64,000 nucleotides of DNA from contig CAVWYT010000010.1 of NCBI GenBank assembly GCA_963759295.1, positions 811,801-875,800 of the forward strand. Reading direction: 5' to 3'. The position numbers and the translations under genes were made by a program. This DNA comes from WHSW01 sp963759295 (GTDB taxonomy: Bacteria > Actinomycetota > Thermoleophilia > Solirubrobacterales > 70-9). This document shows, in pieces, positions 1 to 10,900 of this stretch (position 1 is its first letter; each line of letters opens with the position of its first letter). The notes below the pieces were generated by a model that had not been told where the DNA came from, did not search any database, and saw nothing but the letters and a program-made list of their open reading frames with translations.

Positions 1-32
1 CGGCTCCGGGCGTTCGCCTCTTTCGTTCGCGT

Positions 33-230
33 TCAGGCGGCCTCGTGTTCGACGACCTCGTAGATGCCGTCGGTGCCGACAGCCTCGATGAACGGCGCGA
101 TCCTCTCGAGCTGTTCGTCATAGCCGGAGTACAGGTCGGAGCTCCGCAGCTCCTCGAGCGTGCCGTCGAAGAGCCCGAAGCAGATCACCTCGTCCGGGTT
201 CTCGGTCGTCGGCAGATCATCCGGACGCTC
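33..230 (-). pseudogene. 3' part of a small protein of unknown family, start broken
   Basis: The reverse strand reads protein-like sequence ending in EVVEHEAA and a TGA at 33-35, with an internal stretch DEVICFGLFDGTLEEL. This resembles small dimeric alpha/beta-barrel proteins of the monooxygenase/NIPSNAP type only in general style. Reading upstream, the frame hits a TAG near 250, while a neighbouring frame offers MMADFDAVLGSL from about 280, so the 5' end is probably shifted. It is divergent from the glycerate kinase. The function is unknown and the gene itself is uncertain. Confidence 0.3.
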
Positions 231-307
231 CTTCCTGTGGTCGAAGCGAACCTAGCACCGCATCGAAATCGGCCATCATCGAGCGATCAAGGCCGGCAGC
301 GTCAACC

Positions 308-1305
308 GTGAGCGAAGCCGCGTCCTGGTTGCGCCGGACTCCTTCAAGGGCACCTACTCGGCTTCGCAGGTGAGCTCCGCGATCGCCGACGGCCTCCGGC
401 GGGCCGGGGTGAAGCCGATTCGCTGCCCGGTCGCCGACGGTGGCGAGGGCACGCTCGACGTCCTGCTCGCGGCCCGCGGTGGGCGCTTCGTCGAGGCGGG
501 CGCCCAGGATCCGCTGCGCCGGACGATCGAGGCCGGGTTCGCGATCCTCGAGGGCGAGCCGATCACGGCGCTGGTCGAGAGCGCCCGCGCGATCGGGCTC
601 GACAGGCTCGCGCTCGGCGAGCGCGACCCGTGGCTGGCGGGCAGCCGCGGCGCCGGGCAGCTGATCGTCGCCGCCGATCGCGCCGGCGCCGAGCGCATCC
701 TCGTGGCCACCGGCGGCACCGCGACGATGGACGGGGGGATCGGCGCCACGGAAGCGATCCGTGAGGCCGGTGGCTTGGGCGAGGTCGAGCTCATCGTCCT
801 CTGCGACGTCGACACGCCCTGGGAGCGCTGCGCGGCCACCTTCGGGCCGCAGAAGGGAGCCGACCCCGGTTTGGTCGAGAAACTGGCCGGCCGCCTCGAC
901 GCGCTCGCCGGCTCGCTTCCCCGCGATCCCCGCGGGGTGGCTCGAACGGGCGCCGCCGGCGGACTGTCCGGCGCCCTGTGGGCGAATTTCGGGGCGGATC
1001 TGAGAAGCGGCGCCGAACACGTGCTCGAAGCCTGCGAGTTCGACTCGCGGCTCGCCGCCGCCGACGCGGTGATCGTCGGCGAGGGCCGGCTCGACGAGCA
1101 GAGCCTCGAGGGAAAGGTCCTTGGCGAGATCACCGCCCGAGCACGGCGAGCCGGCGTTCCCGTTCACGCCCTCGTTGGCCGCAACGAGCTCGATCAGCGG
1201 CGCGCGGCGGCGGTCGGGATCGCCACGATCAGCGAGGCAACCAGCCTTCCCGAGCTCGAGTCGGCGGCCCGCTCGCTCGCCCTGGCGTGGTCGGGCGCGC
1301 GCTGA
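308..1305 (+). CDS. glycerate kinase (GarK/GlxK family)
   Basis: Phosphorylates D-glycerate with ATP to phosphoglycerate, feeding glycolysis. The N-terminal signature RVLVAPDSFKGTYSASQ starts near 319, followed by CPVADGGEGTLDVL, LVATGGTATMDGG (phosphate-binding) and VIVGEGRLDEQSLEGK. About 330 residues is slightly short of the usual 370-380. The signature lies upstream of the first in-frame GTG (370), so translation must begin earlier. GTG 308 (VSEA) fits if one base is missing near 318; otherwise no start is visible in frame. It runs convergently with the glycosyltransferase. The family assignment is firm and the start is not. Confidence 0.88.
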
Positions 1306-1359
1306 AACGGCTCGTCCGGCGACGGCGCCCGCTGAGTCGAAGCCGGAGCCCGCGCCTGC

Positions 1360-2391
1360 TCAGGAAGAGTCGTGGCTGCGCGCGCGTTCGAGCACCTCGG
1401 CCATCCGCCGGACCTGGCGGCGCACGTCGTGCTCGGCCGCCGCTCGCCGCGCCGCCGGATTCGGGGATGGCAAGCTCGCGGCGCGCTCGAGAGCGGCGGC
1501 CAGCGCGTCCTGGTCGCTCGGATCCACCAGGACCCCGCAATCCGGTGAGACGAACTCCGGCGGCCCGCCGACGGTCGTCGCGACGACGCTTCGCTCCATC
1601 GCCATCGCCTCGAGCGTCGCCTGCCCGAACGGCTCGATCAGCGACGGCTGGCAGAGCACGTCGCAGGCGGCGAGCCAGCTCGGCACCTCGGCCTGGGGCA
1701 TTCGGCCGGTGACCGTGATCCGGTCGCGACCCGCGAGCGCGTCGCGCAGCGGTCCGTCGCCGACGAACGCGAGGCGTCCTCGACCGAGCGACTCGAATGC
1801 GTCGGCGAGCCGAACCACGTTCTTGCGCTCGATCAGCGAGCCGACGCACACGAACGCCGGCTCGTCGCCCTCCCATCCGAGCTCCGTTCGCGCCGCGGCG
1901 GCCGTCCGCGGGCTGAAGAAGTCGAGGTCCACTCCGCAATCGGCCACCGCGAGCTTGCCGGCGGCGCCCGGGACCCGTTCGGCGAGCCGGTCTCCGAGCC
2001 AGCGCGAGTTTGCGATCACCGCCGAGGCGCGGCTCACGACCCAGCGCGTCCCGGCCGCGGCGCCGCGAATCGCGCCCACGTTCTCGACATCCTGGCCGTG
2101 GGCCATGACCACCAGCGGCGCCCGCCCGACCACCGCCGCGAAGGCCCCGGCCACACCGGCGGGGTAGAGAAAGTGGGCGAAGACCACGCCGGGACGCCGG
2201 CGTCGGGCCGCACCGACCGCCTCGGCCACCAGCCGTGCGTACTTCGCCGGCGAGCCGCCGCGGCGGCTGATCGCGGCGACCTCGACCTCGTGCCCAAGCC
2301 GCTCGAGCTCGCGGCGGACAGGAACGAGGAAGCTGCCGAGGTCCGGGTTCGCGGGGCTCGGCCACATCTGGGTGACGAGGAGGATTCGCAC
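1360..2391 (-). CDS. glycosyltransferase family 4 (GT-B)
   Basis: Transfers a sugar from a nucleotide or lipid donor, probably for polysaccharide or glycolipid synthesis at the inner membrane face. 343 residues with GT-B layout: N-terminal Rossmann half beginning MRILLVTQMWPSPANPDLG, linker around CGVDLDFFSP, C-terminal half with VCVGSLIERKN and the donor-binding EPFGQATLEAMA (the E-x7-E motif of retaining GT4 enzymes). The acceptor cannot be read. Start is GTG 2391. GATAAT at 2401-2406 on this strand lies only 9 bp upstream, so the mRNA is probably leaderless. Single-gene unit between glycerate kinase and the ROK regulator. Confidence 0.88.
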   Translation of the reverse strand: MRILLVTQMWPSPANPDLGSFLVPVRRELERLGHEVEVAAISRRGGSPAKYARLVAEAVGAARRRRPGVVFAHFLYPAGVAGAFAAVVGRAPLVVMAHGQDVENVGAIRGAAAGTRWVVSRASAVIANSRWLGDRLAERVPGAAGKLAVADCGVDLDFFSPRTAAAARTELGWEGDEPAFVCVGSLIERKNVVRLADAFESLGRGRLAFVGDGPLRDALAGRDRITVTGRMPQAEVPSWLAACDVLCQPSLIEPFGQATLEAMAMERSVVATTVGGPPEFVSPDCGVLVDPSDQDALAAALERAASLPSPNPAARRAAAEHDVRRQVRRMAEVLERARSHDSS

Positions 2392-2406
2392 GGCGCCAGG
2401 ATTATC
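2392..2406 (-). promoter_or_regulatory. -10 box for a leaderless glycosyltransferase mRNA
   Basis: On the reverse strand GATAAT (2406-2401) is followed by 9 bases and then the GTG start. No Shine-Dalgarno sequence could fit. The same arrangement recurs at several other genes in this window. Confidence 0.45.
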
Positions 2407-2587
2407 AGCGCGGTGCCCGGACGCCCGCCTCGCCGGGCACGACGGTCGTCGTCATCTATTCCTTTGACTTCGGCCGAATCAAGTCACCTAACCGTCCGGA
2501 CTCGACCTCCGTCGCTTGCCACGGTTGATCGGTGCGCGGACATATTTTTGCCTGACTTCGCACATACGAGAGCCCTCGGGAGGTGTG

Positions 2588-2608
2588 TTTGAGGCAAGAC
2601 TTGACAAA
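2588..2608. promoter_or_regulatory. candidate promoter/operator before the ROK regulator
   Basis: The gap 2411-2678 has no convincing gene. Within it TTTGAGG-CAAGACTTG-ACAAA contains the palindrome CAAG-A-CTTG (2595-2603) and a TTGACA (2601-2606) that could be a -35 box, with no strong -10 at the expected distance. ROK repressors bind imperfect palindromes upstream of their own operons, so autoregulation is a reasonable inference. Confidence 0.3.
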
Positions 2609-2678
2609 TAGGCGGCGGTGTGAGATGGATTGCGCGCTGTGAGGAGGAGAAGCGGCTCGTTGGCCTCGCTGCAGGGAG

Positions 2679-3857
2679 GGCAACCGGAAGCGGGTGATCG
2701 ACGCGTTGCGCGAGCGCGGCGTCGCAAGCCGCGCCGAGCTGGCGCGGATCACCGGCCTGTCGCGCTCGACGGTCTCGACGATCGTCGCCGACCTGCTCGA
2801 CAGCGGTCTGGCGGGCGAGCGCGAGGGACAGCCCGGCGGCCGAGGCGCACGCCGGGCGCCCGCCGGTGATGGTGTCGCTCAACCGCTCCGCCGGCCTCGC
2901 GCTCGGGATCGACTTCGGCCACCGCCACCTGCGCGTCGCGGTCTCCGACCTCTCGCACTCGGTGCTCGCCGAGGCGTGGCGCGAGCTGGACGTCGACCAC
3001 TCCGCCGACGAGGGCCTCGACGACCGCCGCCGAGTTCGTCGACCAGCGTGCTCGACGGAGGCCGGCGCCGACCGCGCACCAGCGTGATCGGCGTCGGCAT
3101 GGGCCTGCCGGCGCCGATCGACCGAACGACCGGCTCGGTGCAGGACTCCTCGATCCTCCCCGGCTGGGTCGGCGTCGACGCCGCCGGCGAGGCGAGCGCC
3201 CGGCTCGGGCTCCCGGTCGAGGTCGAGAACGACGCCAACCTCGGCGCGCTCGCGGAGCTCGCCTGGGGCGCCGCCAGGGGCCGCTCGGAGGTCGTCTACA
3301 TCAAGGTCTCGTCCGGCATCGGCGCCGGGCTGATCTCCGGCGGCCGGCTCCAGCACGGCGTCGGCGGGCACCGCGGGCGAGATCGGCCACATGCGTGCTC
3401 GCCGAGAGCGGGCCCGGTCTGCCGCTGCGGCAACCGCGGCTGCCTCGAGACGCTCGCCTCCTCCCGCGCGATCGCCGAGCTGCTCAGCGCCAGCCGCCGC
3501 GAGCCGGTCTCGACCGCGCCAGCTGCTCGAGCTCTCCGCCGGCGGGCGACGCGGCCGCCCAGCGGCTGATCGGCGACGCGGGGCGGGCGATCGGCGTCGC
3601 CGTCGCCAACCTCTGCAACATCCTCAACCCGCGAGTGCGTGATCGTCGGCGGCGATCTGAGCGCCGCCGGGGACGTGCTCCTCGACCCGATCCGCGACGT
3701 CGTCGCGCCGCAACGCGATCCCGAGCGCGGTCGAGCGAGCTCGAGATCGTCGCCGGGGTGCTCGGCGAGCGCGCCGAGCTGCTCGGCGCGCTGGCGCTGG
3801 TGATGCACGAGTCGGACCGCTTCGCCGAGCCGGAGCTGCGTGAGCGAGGCCGCGTGA
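2679..3857 (+). CDS. ROK-family transcriptional regulator (XylR/NagC type), frameshifted
   Basis: Sugar-responsive repressor. It has an N-terminal winged helix (ALRERGVASRAELARITGL, SRSTVSTIVADLLDSGL) followed by a ROK kinase-like domain: LGIDFGHRHLRVAV, GVGMGLPAPIDRTTG, EVENDANLGALAE, KVSSGIGAGLISGG and the zinc motif CRCGNRGCLETLAS. At least four single-base shifts (near 2845, 3035, 3380 and 3520-3640) break the frame, yet every segment is conserved in order, so indel errors are more likely than decay. The start is unclear; protein-like sequence begins with EGNRKRVIDAL. It lies immediately upstream of the xylose-type ABC genes and probably controls them. Confidence 0.75.
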
Positions 3858-3958
3858 GATGCTTGAAACGACAAGATGCGCGACGAAGGCCAGCGCGCGA
3901 GAGAGGAAGGATCAGGAGATGGAACCGGAACGTTCGACACACGAGGAGGATATTTCGG

Positions 3959-5080
3959 ATGAAGGCGATGAAGCGAACGCGGCTCGCTGCTGCTCGCGGT
4001 CGCCGGTTTCGTCGCTGGCGCTCGACGCTCGGCGCGTGCGGCGAGCGACGACGACGACAGCGACAGCGGCAGCTCGGGCGGCAGCGGCACGATCGCCTTC
4101 CTGCTGCCGGAGACGCAGACGGCGCGCTACGAGACCCAGGACAAGCCGCTGTTCGAGCAGAAGGTCGCAGGAGCTCTGCCCGGACTGCGACATCCTCTAC
4201 CAGAACGCCGACCAGGACCCGACCAAGCAGCAGTCGCAGGTCGAGGCCGCGGTCACCGAGGGCGTCGACGTGATCGTCCTCGACCCGGTCGACTCGACCT
4301 CGGCGGCGGGGATGGTCACCCGCGCGCAGCAGGCCGACATCCCGGTGATCAGCTATGACCGGCTGATCCTGAACGCGGATCTCGCCGCCTACGCCGAGTT
4401 CAACAGCCCCGAGGTCGGCAAGCAGCAGGGCGAGGCCCTGGCCAAGGCGCTCGCCGACGACGGCAACCCGAAGGGCCCGATCGTCCAGATCAACGGCGAC
4501 CCGAAGGACAACAACGCGAAGTTGTTCAAGGAGGGCGCGACCTCGGTGTTCGAGGACGAAGGGCATCGACGTCGCCCAGGAGTACGACACGCCCGACTGG
4601 CTGCCGGAGAACGCCCAGAAGGAGATGGACCAGGCGATCACGGCGGTCGGCAAGGACGGCTTCCACGGCGTCCTCGCCGCCAACGACGGCACCGCCGGCG
4701 GCGCGATCGCGGCGCTCAAGGGCGCCGGCATCGACCCGTCGACGATCCCGGTCACCGGCCAGGACGCCGAGCTGGCCGCGATCCAGCGGATCCTCGCCGG
4801 TGAGCAGTACATGACGGTCTACAAGCCGATCAAGCCGCTCGCCGACAACGCCGCGACGCTCGCGGTGGCGGTCGTCAACGGCGAGGACCCGGCGGACTCC
4901 GACGTCATCAACGGCGAGGAGGACAACGGGACCGAGCAGGTGCCGGCGGCGATCACGGACACGATCCCCGTGTTCGAGGACAACGTCAAGGACACCGTCG
5001 TCAAGGACGGCTACTGGACCGCGGAGGAGATCTGCACGAAGCAGTACGCGCAGGACTGCAAGGACGCGGGTATCGAGTAG
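3959..5080 (+). CDS. xylF: xylose-type ABC transporter substrate-binding lipoprotein (XylF-like), frameshifted
   Basis: Extracytoplasmic sugar-binding protein of the periplasmic-binding-protein type I class. ATG 3959 is preceded by GAGGAGG (3943-3949). In the corrected frame a signal peptide is followed by an acidic/Gly-Ser linker, then TIAFLLPETQTARYE, CDILYQNADQDPTKQQ, VDVIVLDPVDSTSAAGMV, IPVISYDRLI, IVQINGDPKDNNAKLF, VLAANDGTAGGAIAAL and PVTGQDAEL. The DR-LI and NDGTAGG segments are typical of the D-xylose binder. Single-base shifts near 3985-4050, 4168 and 4560 split the frame; from 4625 it is intact. First gene of xylFGH. Confidence 0.8.
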
Positions 5081-5118
5081 CGCAATAGGGATAGCCTGAG
5101 GCGCGAGGAGAGGCAGCG

Positions 5119-5943
<825 letters not shown>

Positions 5944-5947
<4 letters not shown>

Positions 5948-7164
5948 GCACGCCCGACACCACGATCGGCACGGCGCCGGCCGAAGCGGCGAACGAGCTT
6001 CTCGCTCCGGCGGGCGTTCGCGCGCCCTCGCCCGCGGCGACCTCGCCTCGGTCCGGGTGCTGCTCGGGATCGCGGTCATCTGGACGATCTTCCAGCTCGC
6101 CAACGACCGCTTCCTGAGCGCCGTCAACCTCTCCAACCTGACCCTGCAGATCGCCGCCGTCGCGACGATCTCGATCGGCGTCGTGCTCGTCCTGCTGCTC
6201 GGCGAGATCGACCTCTCGGTCGGCGCGGTCAGCGGCCTCGCCGCCGGCGTGATGGCGGTGCTCAGCGTCCAGCACGGCTGGCCGCCGATCCTCGGCATCG
6301 CCGCCGGGCTCGGCGGTCGGGCTCGCGATCGGGGTCGTTCAACGGCTTCATCGTCACAACCGTTCGGCGTCCCCTCCTTCGTCGTCACCCTCGCCGGCCT
6401 GCTCGGCTGGCAGGGGGCCTTGCTCTGGGTGCTCGGCGACACCGGCTCGGTCAACCTGCCGCCGAGCATCATCACCGACCTGACGAGCACGTTCTTCGAC
6501 CCGGTCGTCGGCTGGATCCTCGGGAATCGCCGCGATCGCCGCCTACGCCGCCAGCCGCTTGCTGGCCCGCCGCCGGCGCGAGGCGGCGGGGCTCGAGGTC
6601 GCGCCGATGTCGGGGCTCGTGCTCCAGCTCGTGCTCGTCGCGGCCGCGGTGATCGCCGCGGTCGCGATCCTCAACGCCGACCGCGGCGTTCCGCTCGCGG
6701 CGGTGATCGTCGTCGTGCTGATGATCGTGTTCACGTTCATCACCGAGCGCACCCGCTACGGCCGCCACATCTTCGCCGTCGGCGGCAACGAGGAGGCGGC
6801 GCGGCGCGCCGGAATCAACGTCAACAGGATCAAGCTCAGCGTCTTCACCCTCGCCTCGATGCTCGCCGCCGCAGGCGGCATCCTCGCCGCGTCGCGGCTG
6901 CTCGCGGTCAACCAGCAGTCGGGCTCCGGCGACGTGCTGCTGCTCGCGATCGCCGGCCCGGTGATCGCCGGCACCAGCCTCTTCGGCGGCCGCGGCTACA
7001 TCTGGTCGGCGCTGCTCGGCGCGGTGGTGATCGGCTCGATCTCCAACGGCATGGACCTGCTGGCGCTCGACTCCGACGTCAAGTTCATGATCACCGGGGC
7101 GGTCCTGCTCGGGGCGGTGACGATCGACGCCGTCACCCGGCGCCGCCGCGAAGCGACCCGCTGA
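5944..7164 (+). CDS. xylH: xylose-type ABC transporter permease (XylH-like), frameshifted
   Basis: Membrane channel of the sugar importer (branched-chain/ribose/xylose permease family). Hydrophobic segments include VRVLLGIAVIWTIFQLAN and SIGVVLVLLLGEIDLSVGA; the E-I-D-L-S-V-G motif is the family hallmark. They continue with GVPSFVVTLAGLLGWQGA and TERTRYGRHIFAVGGN-EAA. Shifts near 6025, 6318-6345 and 6525 break the frame; from 6550 to the TGA it is intact. About 405 residues, normal for the family. Overlaps xylG by 4 bases. Confidence 0.82.
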
Positions 7165-7183
7165 ACCCCGTCGGCGCGCCCGC

Positions 7184-8049
7184 CAACGTCCGATTCGCGG
7201 TCGGGATCCCCAACGTCCACGAGTACGGGGATCCGAGGCTGTTGCTCGAGCTCGGGCGCGCCGCGCGAGGCGGCGGGTTGGGACGGCTTCTTCGTCTGGG
7301 ACCACGTCGCCTACCGCGAGCCGGAGGCGCCGGTCGCCGACCCGTGGGTGGCGATCAGCGCCGTCGCCGCGACCACCGAGCGGATGGCGCTGGGGGTGAT
7401 GGTGTGCGCGCTGGCGCGGCGGCGGCCCTGGAAGGTCGCCCGCGAGGCGGCGTCGCTCGATCTGCTCTCGGGCGGGCGGCTGCGGTTCGGCGCCGGCCTC
7501 GGCTCCGCCCCGGAGGAGGAGTTCGCGGCCTTCGGTGAGGATCCCGATCCGCGGGTGCGCGCCGAGCGCCTCGACGAGGGGCTCGAGATCCTCGACCGGC
7601 TGTGGAGCGGCAAGCCGTTCGAGCACCACGGCGAGCACTACGCGGTGCGCGAGACCCGCTTCCTGCCGACGCCCGTGCAGCGCCCGCGGATCCCGGTCTG
7701 GATCGCCGGGCGATGGCCCGCGCGTCCGCCCTTTCGCCGCGCGGCGCGCTGGGACGGCGTCTTTCCCACCCATCGTGACGTCGGCCACGCCGAGACGATG
7801 ACCCCGGGCCAGCTTCGCGAGATCGTCGACTACACGCGCTCGCACCGGGAGGGTGAGCGGCCCTTCGACGTCGTGATCGAGGGACAGACGGCGGGTGCCG
7901 ACCCGGCGGGCGATCTCGAGCGGGTCGAGCGCCTACGCCGAGGCCGGGCTCTCCTGGTGGGTGGAGAAGCTGGGCTGGTTCCGCGGCTCGGTCGACACGA
8001 CCCGCGCAGCGGATCGCCGCCGGCCCGCCGCGCGCCGTGAAAAGCTAGC
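7184..8049 (+). CDS. LLM-class, probably F420-dependent oxidoreductase, frameshifted
   Basis: Luciferase-like TIM-barrel oxidoreductase. It begins VRFAVGIPNVHEYGDPRLL and contains DGFFVWDHVAYREPEAP, RMALGVMVCALARRRPWK, GGRLRFGAGLGS, RAERLDEGLEILDRLW and RPRIPVWIAGRWP, the order seen in F420-dependent LLM enzymes. Base shifts near 7268, 7935 and 8008 break the frame; the corrected tail ends AAGPPRAVKS with TAG 8047-8049. No ATG or GTG is visible before VRFAV, so the start is unresolved. It directly follows xylH and precedes a Gfo/Idh dehydrogenase, suggesting oxidation of the imported sugar. The substrate is unknown. Confidence 0.7.
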
Positions 8050-8057
8050 CGGGACGA

Positions 8058-9086
8058 TGGAGCTGCGCGCGGCGCTGATCGGCTTCGGGCTGGCGGGCTC
8101 GGTGTTTCACGCGCCGCTGATCGCGGCCACCCCGGGCCTCAGCCTGGCGACGGTGGTGACCGCCAACCGCTCCCGCGCCGAGGCCGCGCGGACGGCGTAT
8201 CCGGGGGTCCGGATCGAGAGCCGTGCAGACGCCGTGTTCGAACGTTCGGCCGAGCACGAGGTGGTCGTGATCGCGAGCCCGAACGACTCGCACGTCGAGC
8301 TCGCGACGCGCGCGATCGACGCCGGGCTGGCGGTCGTCGTCGACAAGCCCCTGGCGCCGAGCAGCGAGAGCGCGGCCGCCGCTGATCGAGCGCGCCGAGC
8401 GGGCCGGCGTCGCGCTGACCGTGTTCCTCAACCGCCGCTGGGATTCCGACCAGCTCACCCTGCGGAGGCTGATCGAGGAGGGTGCGCTCGGCGAGGTGCT
8501 GCGGTTCGAGTCGCGGTTCGAGCGCTGGCGACCTCGGGGTCGCTCCGGGGCCTGGCGCGAAACGGCGCCTCCATCGGAGGGCGGCGGGCTGCTGCTCGAC
8601 CTCGGGACCCACCTCGTCGATCAGGCCCTGGCGCTGTTCGGGCCGGTGCGCGCCGTCTACGGCGAGGCAGACAGTCGCCGCGGAGGCGCGGCCGAGGACG
8701 ATGCGTTCGTCGCGCTCGAGCACGAGTCCGGGGTGCGCAGCCATCTCTGGGTTTCGGAGCTCGCCGCCGCGCCCGCGCCCCGGCTGCGAGTGCTCGGTAG
8801 CCGCGCCGCGTACGTGATCGACGGCCTCGACGGACAGGAGGACGCCCTGCGGGCGGGCCGCCGGCCGTCGGGGCCCGATCCCTGGGGCGTCGAGCCCGAA
8901 CAACGCTGGGGGCGGCTGGTCCGCGGCGAGGAGGTCGAGCGGGTCCCCTCCGAGCCGGGCGAGTGGCCGCGGTTCTACGAACGGCTGGCCGCGGCGCTGA
9001 CCGGCGCCGGCGCGCTCCCGGTCGACCCCCGCGACGCGCTGGCCGGCCTCGAGATCCTCGAGCGCGCTCGGCACGGACCGAGCTGA
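8058..9086 (+). CDS. Gfo/Idh/MocA-family oxidoreductase, one frameshift
   Basis: NAD(P)-dependent sugar/inositol-type dehydrogenase. ATG 8058 opens MELRAALIGFGLAGSVFHAP (Rossmann GFG-A-G). It is followed by VVVIASPNDSHVELA, VVVDKPLAPSSE (the EKP-equivalent motif) and VFLNRRWDSDQLTL. After a one-base shift near 8385 come EGGGLLLDLGTHLVDQAL (the G-G-x-x-x-D-x-G-x-H motif carrying the catalytic His) and a conserved C-terminal lobe. About 342 residues, normal. It ends the sugar cluster and is separated from the upstream gene by 8 bases. Confidence 0.82.
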
Positions 9087-9160
9087 GCAGGCCGGCCGAC
9101 GGCACGACGAGACCCTGGCGCCCGTTCGGGTCGCCGGTTGGAGAGCCTGCTCACCTGTAC

Positions 9161-9166
9161 TAGATT
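9161..9166 (+). promoter_or_regulatory. -10 box (TAGATT) for a leaderless gene
   Basis: TAGATT is followed by 8 bases and GTG 9175, leaving no room for a ribosome-binding site. Same geometry as at 2391, 13708, 22633, 26595, 28865, 38463, 41567 and 46312. Confidence 0.5.
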
Positions 9167-9174
9167 CGCCGCCC

Positions 9175-10074
9175 GTGGCCGACCGCAAGGACATCGAATT
9201 CACCTACTCGTTGATCGACCGCATCTTCCGGCTCAGCCTCGGCGAGATGGCCGACTTCAGCGGCGCCAAGTACGACGGCGACTTCTCGCTCACCCTCGAG
9301 CAGGCGCAGGCGCGAAAGCACCAGTACGTCGCCGAGCGGATCGGGATCGACCGCGGCCGGCGGGTGCTCGACCTCGGCTGCGGCTGGGGTCCGTTGCTGA
9401 ACTTCATCCGCAAGCGCGAGGCCGTCGGCGTCGGGGTGACGCTGTCGTCGGCACAGGCGGCGGCATGTCGGCGAAACGGACTCGACGCGCGGATCGAGGA
9501 TGCGCGCCAGGTCACCGCGCGGAGCTTCGGCGACTACGACGCGATCGCCAGCCTCGGGGCGTTCGAGCACTTCTGCTCGCCGGAGGAGTACCGCGCCGGT
9601 AGGCAGGCGGAGATCTATCGCTCGCTGTTCGAGAACATCGCCGGGATGCTGCCCGACGGCGGGCGGTTGTACCTCCAGACGATGGTCTTCGGACGCAAGA
9701 TGATCGACCCCGACCAGGTCGACATCGAGGCGCCCAGGGATTCGGACTCCTGGTACCTGGCGCTGATGCAGCACCAGTTCCCGGGCTCCTTCCTGCCGTT
9801 CGGCTCGGAGCAGATCGTCGCCTGCGCAGAGCCCGCCTTCCGCCTCGTCGAGAGCTCGAGCGGCCGCCTCGACTACATCGAGACGATCAGGCAATGGCGG
9901 GCGCGGTTCGCGCAGCCGAGCCTGCGGAAGAAGCTGATCAAGGCACGGCTCATCCCGCGCTATCTGGCCAGCTCGGACTTCCGGCTCGCGTTCGCCTCCG
10001 GAGTGAGCGCGAACAGCGTCTGCTTCGAGCGCGAGCTGCTCGACCACTTCCGGCTCGTGTTCGAGAAGGCGTGA
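9175..10074 (+). CDS. cyclopropane-fatty-acid-synthase-family SAM methyltransferase
   Basis: Methylates or cyclopropanates an acyl chain using S-adenosylmethionine, probably on membrane lipids. 299 residues. SAM-binding motif VLDLGCGWGPLLNFI at about residue 63, then GVTLSSAQAAACRR, SLGAFEHFCSPEEYR (active-site region) and GGRLYLQTMVFG. It resembles the mycolic-acid cyclopropane synthase group but lacks a long N-terminal extension. Start GTG 9175 is set by the leaderless promoter. Monocistronic, convergent with the GH25 gene 3 bases downstream. The exact substrate is unknown. Confidence 0.85.
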   Translation: MADRKDIEFTYSLIDRIFRLSLGEMADFSGAKYDGDFSLTLEQAQARKHQYVAERIGIDRGRRVLDLGCGWGPLLNFIRKREAVGVGVTLSSAQAAACRRNGLDARIEDARQVTARSFGDYDAIASLGAFEHFCSPEEYRAGRQAEIYRSLFENIAGMLPDGGRLYLQTMVFGRKMIDPDQVDIEAPRDSDSWYLALMQHQFPGSFLPFGSEQIVACAEPAFRLVESSSGRLDYIETIRQWRARFAQPSLRKKLIKARLIPRYLASSDFRLAFASGVSANSVCFERELLDHFRLVFEKA

Positions 10075-10077
10075 CGC

Positions 10078-10824
10078 TCAGCCGACGCTGAGCGCGTCGA
10101 AGCCGCCGCGGAGGCGGTCGCGGTCGACGCGGCCCGCGACCCCGTCGACGCTGCCGTCGCTGGAGTACTGCCACACGCTCCAGCTCTCGCCGGCCCAGTC
10201 GGTCGCCGGCACCAGCGGCGCGCTGACATGCCACTGCGCGACCCAGAGCGGATGGCCGGCCAGTGCGAACTCGGTCGTGTCGCCGGTCGCGGCCCAGCTC
10301 GAATGGTTCGTGTAGATGATCGGTCGCCCGCCGAGCGCTCGCTCGACCCGGGTCAGCCAGACCCGGATCCAGCGGCGAAGCTGCGCCGGGCGCAGGCCGG
10401 CGAACGGCGTCTCGACGTCGAGCGCCGGCAGCAGGTCACCGTTGGTCAGCTTCCCCACCGAGGCGATGAACACGCGCGCCTCCGCCCGGGCGTCGTCCGT
10501 GATCCCCTGACGACCGACGCCCCCGACGAAGGCGCGGTGGTACGGGCCGACCCGGATACCGGCGTCGCGCGCCGCGGCGTAGTTGGCGTCGTAGCGGCCG
10601 TCGCGCCCGCAGCGCGCCGGCTTCACCGCGCAGTCGTGGCCGGAACCGCGGCTCGCCTGCACGAACGCGAACCGGATCCCGTCGGCGGCGACCCGCTCCC
10701 AGTCGATCTCGCCGTTGAATCGCGACACATCGATCCCCGGCTTCACCGCGGCCGGCGCCGCCACCGGCGCGAGCGCCGCGAGGACCAGGGACGCGGTCAC
10801 CACGCCGATCGTCGCCCTGAGCAT
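10078..10824 (-). CDS. secreted GH25 lysozyme (1,4-beta-N-acetylmuramidase)
   Basis: Cleaves the peptidoglycan glycan backbone outside the membrane. 248 residues. The N-terminal 25 form a signal peptide (TASLVLAALAPVAAPAA). The GH25 domain follows: GIDVSRFNGEIDWERV, IRFAFVQASRG, VGPYHRAF, LLPALDVET (catalytic acid region), PIIYTNHSSWAA and PLWVAQWHV, ending with WSVWQYSSDGSVDGV. Lacks any cell-wall-binding repeat. Single gene, convergent with the methyltransferase. Confidence 0.9.
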   Translation of the reverse strand: MLRATIGVVTASLVLAALAPVAAPAAVKPGIDVSRFNGEIDWERVAADGIRFAFVQASRGSGHDCAVKPARCGRDGRYDANYAAARDAGIRVGPYHRAFVGGVGRQGITDDARAEARVFIASVGKLTNGDLLPALDVETPFAGLRPAQLRRWIRVWLTRVERALGGRPIIYTNHSSWAATGDTTEFALAGHPLWVAQWHVSAPLVPATDWAGESWSVWQYSSDGSVDGVAGRVDRDRLRGGFDALSVG

Positions 10825-10900
10825 CCGCGCATGGTGGCATCGATCGATCGCGAATAGGATTCGACGCCGCCCATCCCGTCAACCGACGAAAGGGGACCCG

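Noticed and set aside
2601..2629. TTGACA as a standard -35/-10 promoter for the ROK gene
   Set aside because: No TANNNT box at 16-18 bp. Kept only as a candidate operator/promoter.
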